Shown here in pieces: positions 47,800 through 58,851 of a stretch of 64,000 nucleotides of DNA (position 1 is its first letter; every line of letters starts with the position of its first letter). A program made the position numbers and the translations under genes. The notes under the pieces were generated by a model. The model had not been told where the DNA came from. It made no database searches and saw nothing but the letters and a program-made list of their open reading frames with translations. This stretch comes from Parathielavia appendiculata (taxonomy: Eukaryota > Ascomycota > Sordariomycetes > Sordariales > Chaetomiaceae): positions 310,001-374,000 of the forward strand of contig NW_026944221.1 of NCBI RefSeq assembly GCF_033297405.1, read 5' to 3'.

Positions 47800-50080
47800 T
47801 GCTTCGGACAACGACAGTCCCGTCTAGCAATATTAGGCTCCTGTTGGGTGCATGTCATATGACGGATCGGTCTGTGGCTGCTGCAGCGATGGCGGTATTC
47901 GGCAGGTTGTTCGGACCGGCAGTGTACCGGGCATGTCTATTGTACCAGGAACGCGCATTTGATGTGTCAAGTCCGAGTCAACCTAATCCGGGGCCAGCTG
48001 GGGGTCGCATCTGGAAGCCACCGTTGACTTCCACGTTGCCCATTTGTTGACCATCCAATGACTGCTGTCTTGGATGACATGAGGCGGAAACGGCGTCGAT
48101 CGCAGACTCGGCACCTGCATTAACAATTCAAGATAACAAGAGCACTGCCGCGGGCAAGGTAATCCTTGTCCCTCGCGTCCAGGAGGAGTGCGAGAAGTTC
48201 GGCAAGATTCTCTCCCTCAAGATTCCATGTACGGCTAAGTCGACAATGATACTCACTCTTCTAGACCATACAAGAACGCCAAGGAAATGACGAATATAAA
48301 TCTTGTCCATGGTTAGATCCGTAGACCCATGAAATGGCGCAAGACATGGATACCGACATGCAGCACACCTGTGGAGAGGCTGTGGAATTCTGATCAGCTG
48401 ACATGACCTGACTTGACATCGTCTTGGTGTTACCGTACTTAAAAAGGAGTTGGAGATCTCGAACCTTCCAGCGCTCCGAGATCGTGAGACTGGTTCTTCG
48501 GTGCGGCCTTTCCAGACTGTGACCCAAACCTCGGCCCAGGTCCCGGCGTCTAGGTGGGCCCGGCACCAACGCCTCGAGAACGTATTGTATCAACACCCAC
48601 TCTTTTTGCACGTGTCACAGAGGTCTCCATCCTTTACCACCAGTGTCATGCAGCTGTGTTTGGAGAAGTGGGCGCAGGGTTTGTCTGCCATGGGCACCGA
48701 TGGTGGATCGAAATTGCTTCGAGAAACGAGTAACGTTATCTTCTGTTATTTTCGTGGTTGACTGTTGTATTGGTGTTTGCGTGCTGTCCCTCTCAGTAGC
48801 TATCTGTGTCCGTTAGTCCGAGTCACCTTGAAGAACCAGCCGTAGAATCTGCGGCACCTTGAATTTCAGTCGGTGTCAGCAACACGATGGCTCGGATGTA
48901 ATCAGTCGGCAATCGCCCACGTTGTTGTAGAAGCGATGGTCCCTTCATTACCTTAGCTAGGTAGGTATGAGAGATTGGGCGATTCAAACTTCAAAGCAGA
49001 AACAGAGTTACGCTGACTTGGGATGATGTTTGATCGTGGACTTGAATGTCTAAAATGCGACGGCCTTCAGATTGACCCCGAGGATACCGAGCTTGCTTGC
49101 GTAGTTTGGCAAGTTATTTCCCACCCACCATCCTGGGACCTCGAAGCTTCCATCATCGACGGAACTGCATCCGGTGCATGATAACGGGGCCGTGAGTGTG
49201 GCAGCCTCTATCCTGGTTGTCCAACCAGGTCTAAACAGGCTGCAGGCTGCACCAGAATGCGTCTACCTGGCTTCAATAGGCAAGATAGGAATCATGCGGT
49301 AGGTGGACAGTCGATCGCGGGATTGTTCGGTGCCGGATCGATCCCTGGGAGACACATGCGCTCCTGGGCCTCCAGGTATCAATATCACACCTGAATTCCA
49401 AATACTGCCAATAGTATTTTTGTCGTCCCAGTAGTTGGGACCTACCTAGCATGGGTGTGCACCAATATGTACGTGACGAGCTGTGGGACCTGGAGAAGTG
49501 ACGAGCATGCGGGTGCATTCCGGTGAAATATACCGGCCCAATCACGTCCTGGGGCCGCTGGACCCGTTGCCTGCATCAAGCATGGGATTTGGGCAACGTT
49601 CTGCAGTTTGGTGTCGGGCATTGTGGTGGGATACGCCAGAGTCCGCCGCGACTCCATGTCGGCACCCCGGCTGACGTGCTCATGCATGATACCTGGTCTG
49701 GAACCTTCCTACTGTGGTGCGTTCTTCGTCCACGGGCCACGCAAGTTCCGTGTGTCGGTTCCAGCTCCCCCACGTAAAAGTAAAATTATAGGGGCGGATG
49801 CTCAAAGCACGGAATTCATATCCTTTACCAAGTGTTGTTTCCTGTATCTATTGGGTTGTGAAAAGCTGACGGTCTGCTGATGCGTTCTTTGGCATAGACC
49901 CGTGGTCCTCAAGTCCCCATCACACATCCCCATTCTTGTGGGCTGTGACTTGAGGATTCGATTTCCCTAGCTCCTGCAAACCTTAGATACAGTGGGCAAA
50001 TATGCACCCCTCGTCATGTCAAAGAAAGCGCCTGGCGTTGTCCAATTTAGAAACACCACATGTGCATCATCGCAACATCC
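47800..50080. other. Gene-poor spacer with a short splicing-factor-like relic
   Basis: About 2.3 kb shows no gene. At 48177-48228 (plus) the frame reads VQEECEKFGKILSLKIP, like the third RRM of the splicing factor U2AF large subunit, with nothing matching on either side. The rest (48.3-50.0 kb) shows only random-looking frames. Confidence 0.4.
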
Positions 50081-53000
50081 TCAGTTCACCTCAACGACCA
50101 CCTCCTCACTCGTGACCGTCACCCCAGCCTTCTCCCCATTCTCCCCCTTCCCACCAAGTACTACGAACTTCACCATCGTCCCGTCCTTTTGCTCCTCCTC
50201 CACCCCCTTGCCCCCAAGTTCAGGCTTATACCTGAACTTGCCATCACCCTCCCTCCCAAAATTTGTCACAAAACACACCTCCTCATGCAGCCCAACAACG
50301 GGGAACAGCCTACCCTCAACTCCCTTACACACCCTATCCAACCTGACCCCGTTCTTAGTAAACCAAATCTCCCCCTTCAACAAATCCACCCCGCACCCAA
50401 CTGTGTCCCCAACCTTGTACCTTTCCTCTTCATAAACCCTATCCACCACCGCATCCTCCTCCTCAGTAACCGACGAGTACAGGTCGCCCGTGTCCGAGTG
50501 ATACCCCCACGACCTCGCCGACGTTTTGGAGTCGGACGCGGCCCACCAGCCGGGGAACTCGAGCGCCGCGCCGCCGAGCGTGCAGAATCCGATCGCCATC
50601 TCCTTCCACTCCGTGTCCTTGTCCTTGTCCTTGCTACTGTCCGGCCGGTGGCCTTGTTTCCCCCTGTCGTCGTCATGCACATCGAGCAGGGTGACCTCAA
50701 AATAATACTCCTCCAACCCGGCGGGTAGCGGCCGATCAGCTGAGACACACACCCTCTTGCCCGAAGTGTGCAGGATCTTTTTCCCGCCTTCGCACACACT
50801 CGCCGCCCCGAGGGGTGTGGTACCCGGGAACTTGGCCTCCCACCTACTCGGGAGGAGATTCGCCCAGGCAGCCTGCTGCTTGAGGAAGGCCTCGGCCTCC
50901 TTGCGGGAAAAATGCCGCGCCAGGTCGAGCGGCGTCCAGCCGAAACGGTCCGGGCGGTTGAGCGGAGCGTTGAGGCACCAGAGCTGGGTGAGGAGTCGCA
51001 CGCTGCCGTTGGCGGCGCACACTGCAACCAGGTCCGGGTCGGAGGCGGCTGCGGACGGATTTGCGGTGATGAGGATGGAGACGATGTCTTCGTAGGAAGA
51101 GGTTTTGGTGGCGATGGACCACTGTTCGTAGGCGAGCGCCAGGGGACGGCGGGATTGGTTGTCGAGGAGGGAAGGGTCGGCGCCTGAGGCGAGGAGGGCC
51201 TGCACGCAGGCGGTGTGGCCGTTCATGGCTGCGCGGTGGAGCGCGGTCATGCCTTTCTTGGTGTCTCGGGCGTTGATGGCGAGGCTGGCCGCATCGTTGC
51301 GCTCGGCGGCGAGCTGGATGAGTTGGGTGAGAACCTTGTCGAAGCCGTGGTCAGCGGCCTGGCGGAGGACGGTGCGGCCGGACCGCGTGAGCTTGTTGAT
51401 TTCTGACAGCGGAAGCTCGCGCTTGATCAAGGCATCGAGGATGAGTAACGCCGCATCTTCTTCCTTACTGAGACAGGCGCAGAACAGCGGAGTCCAGTCG
51501 GCATGGTCAAGGTGGTTGATCTGCTTGGCGTGCTGAAGGAGTACTCTGACAACCTCGACGAGGCCCTTCCTTGCAGCAGTATGCAGCGCCGTTCTATTCA
51601 ACTTGTCGGCGAGGTCCGGGTCAGCTCCCTTTTCTAGCAAGGCTGCTACGCATTTGGCATGACCAAAAAAAGCTGCTTCGTGGACAGCCGTTGTGCCGTG
51701 AAGGTCGGGGTCGTCAATCTCGAGCACCTCAGACTGCAGAATAATTCTGAGGCTCTCGAGCCGGCCGTCCATAGAAACGACGATCTGCAAAGCTCTTGCG
51801 GAAACGGCGTTCTCTGCGTTTGTGTCGGCATTGTGCTTGATAAAAGCCTCCAATAACGGCAGTGGTACCTCTCGCCTGAGGAGCAAAAGATGCAGAGCTG
51901 GGAGGTTTGAAACGCTATTGGGGTGAACTGCATTGATGTCTGCCCCGTGAGCCAGCAACAGCTCCAAAATTTCCGGATCTTTTCCACGGCTGGCGAAGTA
52001 CTGCATCACGCTGTAATGCACCAGAGAGCAGCTGGCACGAGCGTCAGCACCATGTTCTAGAAGTAGCTTTGCTCCTTCAAGCGTGATGTCGAAGCGCATT
52101 AAAAAGAGATGAAACGAGTTGCGGCCGGCGTTGTTCTCGGCGTTGACGTCGGCCCCTTTCTCCAGGAGCAACTTCATGGTGTCCAGCGGCCCTCCCGAAC
52201 ATGCCGCAGCTTGCAGCGGGCTGTACCCCGCTGACAGCCCGTTCAACTCCTCCCCGCGGTCAAGTAGGTGCTTGACCCAGCTGGAAAGGCCGAGATACGC
52301 AGCCACATGCAGCGGCTTGTGCGGCCCATTGGCGACCGCGAACAGATTCTCCTCGTTCTTCTTGTCGGGGTGCATGGCTTGCCACGCAGAGAATATTCTG
52401 GGAGTATCGAAAACGAGCTTGTCGAGCTCGACCATCAGGGCTGCCCACTCGCTGTTCTCCTCCCTTTCTTCTGCCGGCCAGAGCTCTTCAGCCTTCCGCA
52501 TATGCCATGGCCAGTATTGGATTTCGTATCGCACGCGGGTGGCGCCTTCACCCGTCTCTTCATCGTCGGAGTCGCTTTCGGTATCGAACATGGCTTGGTC
52601 GTGTATTTGAGGCTTGGTAATGTCCTCGTCATCGATGGAATCCTCAGTTTGGTAGCCGTCCTGAGCTTCTTGGAGGTAGGCGTCCAGCGCATTAGCGTTC
52701 CGGTCATCTGTATCCACAGGATCCGTCGGAGTTGCGGGACCTGTAGGCTCTGTATCGCCTTCTTCGTCCCCTCGCGTGCCATCAAGGGAGTTCTCGGCGC
52801 CCGAGCCTCGCTCATGCCGTCTGCCCACGGCGGCCAATCGCGCTCTTCGTTGGAACAAAGGATTGTTCAAGTGACGCAGGCAGGTCAAGGCCATCTGGAG
52901 ATGAACCTTCTTTGGGTCAATGTACAGGTTTTTGGCTAGAGAGCGGGCAGATCCGCAGCGAGCGCAGAGCAGCTCATGGTGCTCCGGTTCCTCATGGGCG

Positions 53001-55240
53001 TCGGCACCAGACTTGATGAAGTATTCAGACAACGCCGCGGCGTCGGACTCCCATACCCAGACTCTGCCATCCTCTTCCGGAAAGAGCGTCAGGAACGGCT
53101 CGCTTGCACCACGAAGTTGCTCAAGCTCGAGGCGATTGGTGAGCGGAAATCCGGCATCAAAATCCGCAATATCTCCTTCCTCCGTCTCCGAAGGGTAATC
53201 GTAGGTCCCTTGGAAGGCGTCCATTATCTCCCTGGCATGCGGATAGCCAGGGAAGTCAGGACAAAGGAGAGTCCAGGTAAGGGCGGTGCGGAGAAGTTCC
53301 AGATAATTGGGGCTCATGCTACGCAAGGCCTTGGCGTATACGTCGCTTGCCCCGTCTGGCAAGCCCTCGAGTCGCTTGGACAGCGGTCTCTGGAATGGCT
53401 CGCGCATGAAGGGAATCGCGGTGTCCTGGACGTAGAGAAAACGAGAGCGGGCCTTCTCGAGGATCGCAGCCTTGGCAGTCTCCTGTTCCGCCTGTGACAG
53501 CCCGGGGACATCTTTAAGCGCATCCGAGAGAATGAGCTCGATGTCTCCCCGGTTGTGGTGCTGCACGTCGATGTACTCGATGTACGATTCGGGAGGCAGG
53601 TTGACGTCGTCAAACAAGCGGACGGACCAAGAATATCCGATGAGTATATGAAGGCGAATGCCTGCTCCGTCAGAGACTGCTGCCATGAGGCCCCGGATCT
53701 TCCGCGCAAGTTCTTCCCGGTTCTTGTCGTCCAGAGTATTTTTGTCTAGCCCATCCAGCACAAGCACCACATTTTTCTTGAGGAGAGCGGCGATTCGAGA
53801 GAAACCGTCAGCAAATTCTGGCAAGCCGTCGTTGTCGGTTCGCATGTAGTTGGGGATGGAGAGAGACTTTGCTTTCGCCCTCTTGAAGACTGCATTGCAA
53901 GCCTCGAGGAGGCCCACGCTGTCTTCGCCCTGGGCAGCTAAGTCGTACAGTTGGCTCAAAATTGTTCGGCAAATGCTGTCCGCCGTGTATGACTGACTGT
54001 TGCCGAGTCCACCCGTTGAGCCGCCGCATGTGACATACAACAGGACTTTGTAGGGGTCCGCCACCTGTGTGATACGGTTTGCGATGGAAGCCACCACATA
54101 CGACTTTCCAGATCCTGAGAAGCGTCAGTGAAGTCAGATGAGCGGAATCAGTGGCTTACCTTCTGGTCCGGTGATGCAAAGCACGACGTTGCCCGCGGCG
54201 TCCGCCCACTGCCTGTACGCTCGTTCCTCGAAAATCCACTGGCAGGTGCCGGGGTATACTGCATCAATAGTGTCTCCGAGAACCTTGAAGGAACCCTGGA
54301 GGGGGCTGAGCACGTCTTGGAAACTCTGAAAATCCTGCACAGCATAATCCCACTGTGTCTTGCGCTTGGTGGAAGCCTTAATGTCGTCGAGGCCCTTTAG
54401 CAAGGCATCAAACTTGACCATGGCGTCCTCGTGCAACTTTTGCTGCGTTTCCTGAAAGTTGCGGATGTGCTGGACAGTCCCCTCGATGCCGGCCAAGACG
54501 GTCGACACGCCCTGAAGCTGCGTGAGGGTCTTGTCCTGGAAGGCGCCTTGGCTCTCCTCCAAAATCTTCTTCTTCTGAGCGGCGACAGTATTCAATTTCT
54601 CTTCGAACTTGGCCTTAGAGAGGCCAAAGAAATCCTTGAAGCCATGTTTGATTTTTGTTAGCGCACCAGCCGTCAGGTGACGTTTGACGGCGAAGGAGAA
54701 ATGCAGGACATCGGCGTAGGCTCTGATGACGTCCTGGAAGAGTTTCTCTACCAGAGGGCTAGGTTTCCAGTGCGGCTTTGACCTCTCGTCGTAGAGGCGG
54801 TCGTAGTGCCGCACAATGATCATGATCTCGCTAATGTCGCTCAGTCCGGAGCCGAAGAATGTGTACAGATCATAGTTGCCGTGGATGGCGGTCAGGGTGA
54901 GCTTGACGGCGTACCAGGCCATCCCGACGCTCTCGGGGGCATCCTTGGTGACGAAGTCGCCGGCAGCCACAAAGATCTCGATATTGGCCATGATGTTGGC
55001 AATCCAAGACTCTGGGATTTCGACGTCGCCGATTTTGCGGCCTCCCCATTTCTTGCCCGCGTCCGACTGCAATACCTCGGCGGCCTGCTTTGTTTGCCCG
55101 GGCGTGGCTCTCTCCCGGAGGAACTCGGCCAACAACTCCAGGTCCTTGGGGCTCGAGTGCTGCTCAGCGGCCTCCTTGTGGAAGCAGGCCAATGCCTCAT
55201 CGTACAAGCTGCGCTTGGCCTTGTTCATGTCGCTGTCCAT
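50081..55240 (-). CDS. STAND (NLR-like) NTPase with ankyrin repeats and C-terminal SPRY domain
   Basis: Two exons, 55240-54160 and 54114-50081, give about 1,704 aa. The 45-bp intron (GTAAGC...TCTCAG) splits the P-loop, which is rebuilt as GPEGSGKS (about residues 358-365). The N-terminal domain (1-350) is helical, with VGMAWYAVKLTLTAIHGNYD and IMIIVRHYDRLYDERSKP, a type found at the N-terminus of fungal STAND proteins. Walker B is VLVLDGLD (about 477-484). About a dozen ankyrin repeats follow (roughly 945-1440), for example RTALHTAARKGLVEVVRVLL and MTALHRAAMNGHTACVQALL. The last 230 residues form a SPRY domain (EEYYFEVTLLD, IGFCTLGG, WGYHSDTGDL, VGCGVDLLKGEIWFTKNG). ATG 55264 is an alternative start, but TTATTACAG just before 55252 looks like an acceptor, so I prefer 55240. 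The fold suggests a sensor that oligomerises on ligand binding, perhaps in nonself recognition or cell death. That is inferred from the family. Confidence 0.9.
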
Positions 55241-55285
55241 GTCGTTTAACCTGTAATAAGTCATGGCGGGAAAATAGCAAGACAC

Positions 55286-55940
55286 AAGCCACGCGGTGGA
55301 TGCCTCGCGGCGACATGCGGTGCGATCAGCTCCATGGTATGGCTGGCTTGGCTGTCAAAAGCGCAGCTCTTGTACGGATTACCTGTATCGCAGTTTGATA
55401 GCTGACGTGAGAGCCCACGGTAGCCAAGCATGTTGTGGCGGCGCAAGCTGCACTTGTGATGCGGGGGATCAGAAGTGGAAACCGTTGATTCGGCGAACGG
55501 TGCAGGTTTCAGGCTGACATACAGTAGGTGCCGCAGAAGCTGCCGGCATGATTGGCCCGCGAGTGGCCCCACACGCACCTTTCAGGGTTGAAGTGGTTGC
55601 CTGGAGATCCCTGATCTAACATCCATTGTATGTTGGCGCGCTTTAGGCAATATGAGATGGGGGCGAAAAGACATCCAACGAGATGACGTTCTGCCATCCA
55701 TGGCTTGTTAGTTGGTTCGAGAAATGGATGTGCGATATTCGCCGGAAAAGGAGGCGATGCGAAATCTGGGGCTGAGCGGACATCGGCAGTGCGCACGAAC
55801 TAACCTTAAATGAACTCCACCGTTGAACCGTCTTCAAGGGACCGCCCTTTGTCGAGTTCCATCAAGCCGACACGCGACATCTAGCAACGCTTCGAAAATT
55901 AGGTTTGCAACCTTCATTTGCCCTCTCTGGACGACTGACG
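55286..55940. promoter_or_regulatory. Divergent spacer between the STAND gene and the glycosyltransferase gene
   Basis: The two genes face away from each other, so both promoters lie here. No conserved site or coding stretch is recognised. Confidence 0.45.
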
Positions 55941-57175
55941 ATGCATCTATTGACGGCCAGCCTCAGCCGGGGTGGCTGGCGTCGACACGCGTGGACAGTC
56001 CTCGGCGTCATGACTGTCGCCCTCGTCTTCACGACCCTGATCGACCTCAGCTCCGTGGTGCCTTGGCGGCGACAGCCCCCGAATCTCCAGCAATTCCCTG
56101 CCGCTCCGCTCGCCAGCGCCTGCGACAGCCTCGCGAACCTCGACCCGACCTCTCTCCGCGCCGCCGACGCTCCGATCCCTAACCTCGTGCACTACATCTG
56201 GCTGCTTGCCAATCCCCCAGTCTTCTCGCTCAGCTTCAAGGTCTTCGTCAGCGTCTACTCTGCCCACCTGTTCTTCCGCCCCGACCGCATCTACTTCCAC
56301 ACCGACGCCTCCCCAGACCTCTGGGAGCGCGCAAAGACCTCTGCGACCTCTGGACCAAGCGCGTGCTCAACCTCCCCGGCGTGATGCCAAACTTCATCGA
56401 CAACCCGCGCTTGACGACGCAGGGCGTCGACATCGACACCTTCGGCGCCAAATCCGACTTCATCCGCGCCGACGCCCTGCGCACCTACGGCGGCATCTAC
56501 CTCGACGTAGACGCCATCCCGCTCCGCGACATCGCGCCGTTGCGCAACGCGGGCTTCGCCAACGTGGTGGGCCGCGCCGTGGCCATGCGGACAAAATACA
56601 CGGGCTTCGTCAACACGGGCGTGTGGTTGTCGCGGCCGCACTCGAACCTGGCCGAGATTTTCTTCACCGCCATGGACGCCTTCTACAACGGCGTGTGGGC
56701 CATCTCGGTCGACATTCTGACAGATCTGGCCTTCCGACTGCACGCGGTGCCCGGCGAGGTGCTCATCGTGCACCCGCGCGCGTTCGCGCCGGCGTCATGG
56801 GAGCTCGAGGACCAGGTGCGGCTGTTCCAGCCGCACATCGAGACAAAACGGACGAGCAGCGCGGCGGTGCTGGACCGGCATGAGGGCGCGGCGGCGGCGA
56901 TGCTTCCCAGCGAGCTGAGAAACACGTGCCAGGACGCGCTGGCGTGGCTGGCCGAGCGCGAGAAGAAGGGCCGCGTCGAGAGCTGGGAGATAGACTTCTC
57001 GGCCACGTACGTGCTGCATGCATTTGACGACTACGCCGACCAGATCCAAGGCTGGGACGGCAACATCACGCTCCAGTACGTCCTGGCCCGGCAGAGCAAC
57101 TATGCGAGGGCCGTGTTTCCGGCGGTTTCGCATGCCGTCCAGGCGGGCATCATCTCGAAGGAAGAAGCGCTTTGA
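55941..57175 (+). CDS. GT32-like glycosyltransferase (DXD sugar-binding type), with a one-base frame break
   Basis: ATG 55941 (MHLLTASLSRGGWRRHAWTV). An N-terminal membrane anchor (WTVLGVMTVALVFTTLIDL, about residues 17-35) fits a type II Golgi enzyme. LVHYIWLL and RPDRIYFHTDASPDLWERAK follow. The reading frame then shifts, and the second half continues in another frame as DLWTKRVLNLPGVMPNF, KSDFIRADALRTYGGIYLDV with the DXD motif (DVD), and VNTGVWLSRPHSNLAEIFF, ending at 57175. At the shift (about 56330-56340) AAGACCTC stands where AAGGACCTC would keep frame. No intron signals are there. The best explanations are a one-base deletion or a sequence error. The family (Gly_transf_sug, as in Och1 and related enzymes) moves sugars from nucleotide donors in the secretory pathway. 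The acceptor is unknown. Confidence 0.82.
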
Positions 57176-57605
57176 GAGCAAAGCGATTTCTGTGGGGCAT
57201 AGACGGCGTTTCTGGGTTTGGGTTTTGGATTATATGACAGTCTAATAATCATGCTGGAGGCTGGTTTCATGGATCAGGTCTTTTAAAAGCAGACATATGT
57301 TCTCACTAGGGTCCGCTGCTGGTCGGCGCCCGACGGACGCCGAGGTCGGTAGCGCTATCCGCCTCCGTATGCATAACGAAAATTACGACACATAATAAGA
57401 TACAGGACAAGGTCGGCAAAGGCACCTGCCGGTTCGGTCTTGGTTTGGATAAGTTGGTAGATACAAAGACAGGAATCCGTTCATGGAGCCGCTGGCGCGC
57501 CAGGTCAGTCAAGGTCCTCGAAGTTGACATACAGCTAGCCCACACACCCCCCCCCGCCCCCCCCCCGCCCCCTCTGATGCTTCGTCGCGCCGGCTCGTGA
57601 CCATT
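57176..57605. other. Convergent 3' spacer between the glycosyltransferase and xylanase genes
   Basis: The genes on both sides end here. A C-rich simple run lies at about 57543-57572. No gene is seen. Confidence 0.5.
57543..57572. repeat. Poly-C tract
   Basis: Runs of C interrupted only by single A or G bases lie about 35 bp beyond the xylanase stop codon. This is a low-complexity tract prone to length change and to sequencing error. Confidence 0.85.
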
Positions 57606-58737
57606 TTACTGCGACAGGAGCTGGACTATTGCGTTGTAGTTGGCCTTGGGGTTGAAATTGCTGTCAAAGAGCAGCGGGTTGCCCTGCGGACGCCACGAGT
57701 CCTGTCCAGCCAAGGTTAGCTTCTCCATCCTGGCGAATCTTCTTCACGTCTGAACAGAACTAAAGGGAAAAAAGACTCACAGGGTCCCGGACACCCCAGA
57801 CGGTGATGCCCACACACTTGGGCTCCTCCAAGCAGCCACGGGTCACAGCGACATAGTCGTTTGTATTGCTGTTCTGGATATCCAGCTCCGTCACGGCCAC
57901 CTCCTTGACGCCCGAGGCGGCGAGCGTCTTGATGGCCTGGGCGAGCCCGTTGCCGCCGCCGGACTGCAGGTGGCCCTGGGTGCCGATGCCGTCGATGGGG
58001 ATGCCGGCGGCCAGCCATTTCTTGACGTGGTCGACCATGCCGCGCGTCACCTTGGCCGCGTTGGGGCTGTCGAGGTTGTAGTCGTTGATATACAGCTTGG
58101 CGCTGGGGTCCGCCGCCCGCGCTGCCCGGAAGGCGATGCCCACAAAGTCCTCGCCCAGGACCCTCGAGAAGACGCTGCTGCGAAGAGAGCCGTCTTCGTT
58201 GAACATCTCGTTGATCACGTCCTGATGCTTGGGGTCAGCAGCTGCTTCTTCAGTTGGGAGGGGTAATTACAAGAGAAAGGGGGGGCGTACATAGTGGTGG
58301 ATCTTGCCCTTGTACCGTGTCATGACGGTCGTGATGTGGTTCTGGATGGCCTGGGTCAGGGTGTTGCGGTCGCTGATGGAGTTGACCCAGCTGGCGAGCT
58401 GCGAGTGCCAGACAAAAGTGTGGCCGCGGATCGTCTTGTTGCGCTGCGTTGCCCAGTTGACCAGATAATCGGCCTGGCCCCAGTTGTAGGTGCCCTTGGA
58501 CGGGTTGATGCTCGCCCACTTCATGCTGTTCTCGGGCGTCACCTGGCCGAAGTTGGCCTCGATGATAGCCGCGTTCTTGCCCGACGTGAGCCGGCCCTGG
58601 TCGGTGCAGGTGCCAAAGTACTCCTTACCCTTGGCCTTGAACAACTTGTCGACGCTCTGGGCCGCCTGGCGCGAGTCGAGGGCGGGCGCTGCCGAGACGA
58701 CGAGCGGAGCGAGAAGAAGCATGAAGCTGGCTTTCAT
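57606..58737 (-). CDS. Secreted endo-1,4-beta-xylanase, GH10
   Basis: Exons 58737-58291, 58221-57781 and 57701-57606 (introns of 69 and 79 bp with GT/AG ends) give 327 aa, the normal length of a single-domain fungal GH10 enzyme with no carbohydrate-binding module. A signal peptide (MKASFMLLLAPLVVSAAPAL, cut probably after the Ala run near 17-18) sends it outside the cell. GH10 marks are VTPENSMKW, RGHTFVWHSQLASWV, the acid/base Glu154 in DVINEMF and the nucleophile Glu261 in VTELDI. VGITVWGVRDP and SWRPQG complete the active site. It cleaves xylan in plant cell walls. The residue before DVINE is Tyr, where GH10 proteins nearly always have Trp, and the exon junction falls exactly there. A TATA box lies about 105 bp upstream of the ATG. 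Confidence 0.95.
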
Positions 58738-58840
58738 CTTGAAGTACGAAGCAGAGTATATCTGAGATGCTGAGATGGGAATTGGAGGATTCCGCGGCTT
58801 GTCCAAAACACAACTGCCGACCTAAGGACGGGGGACGTCC

Positions 58841-58847
58841 ATTTATA
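58841..58847 (-). promoter_or_regulatory. TATA box of the xylanase gene
   Basis: TATAAAT on the minus strand lies about 105 bp before the xylanase ATG, a usual distance for strongly regulated fungal cellulase and xylanase genes. A CCGGGG (matching the CreA consensus SYGGRG) at 58877-58882 could bring carbon repression. A single such site is weak evidence. Confidence 0.55.
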
Positions 58848-58851
58848 CACG

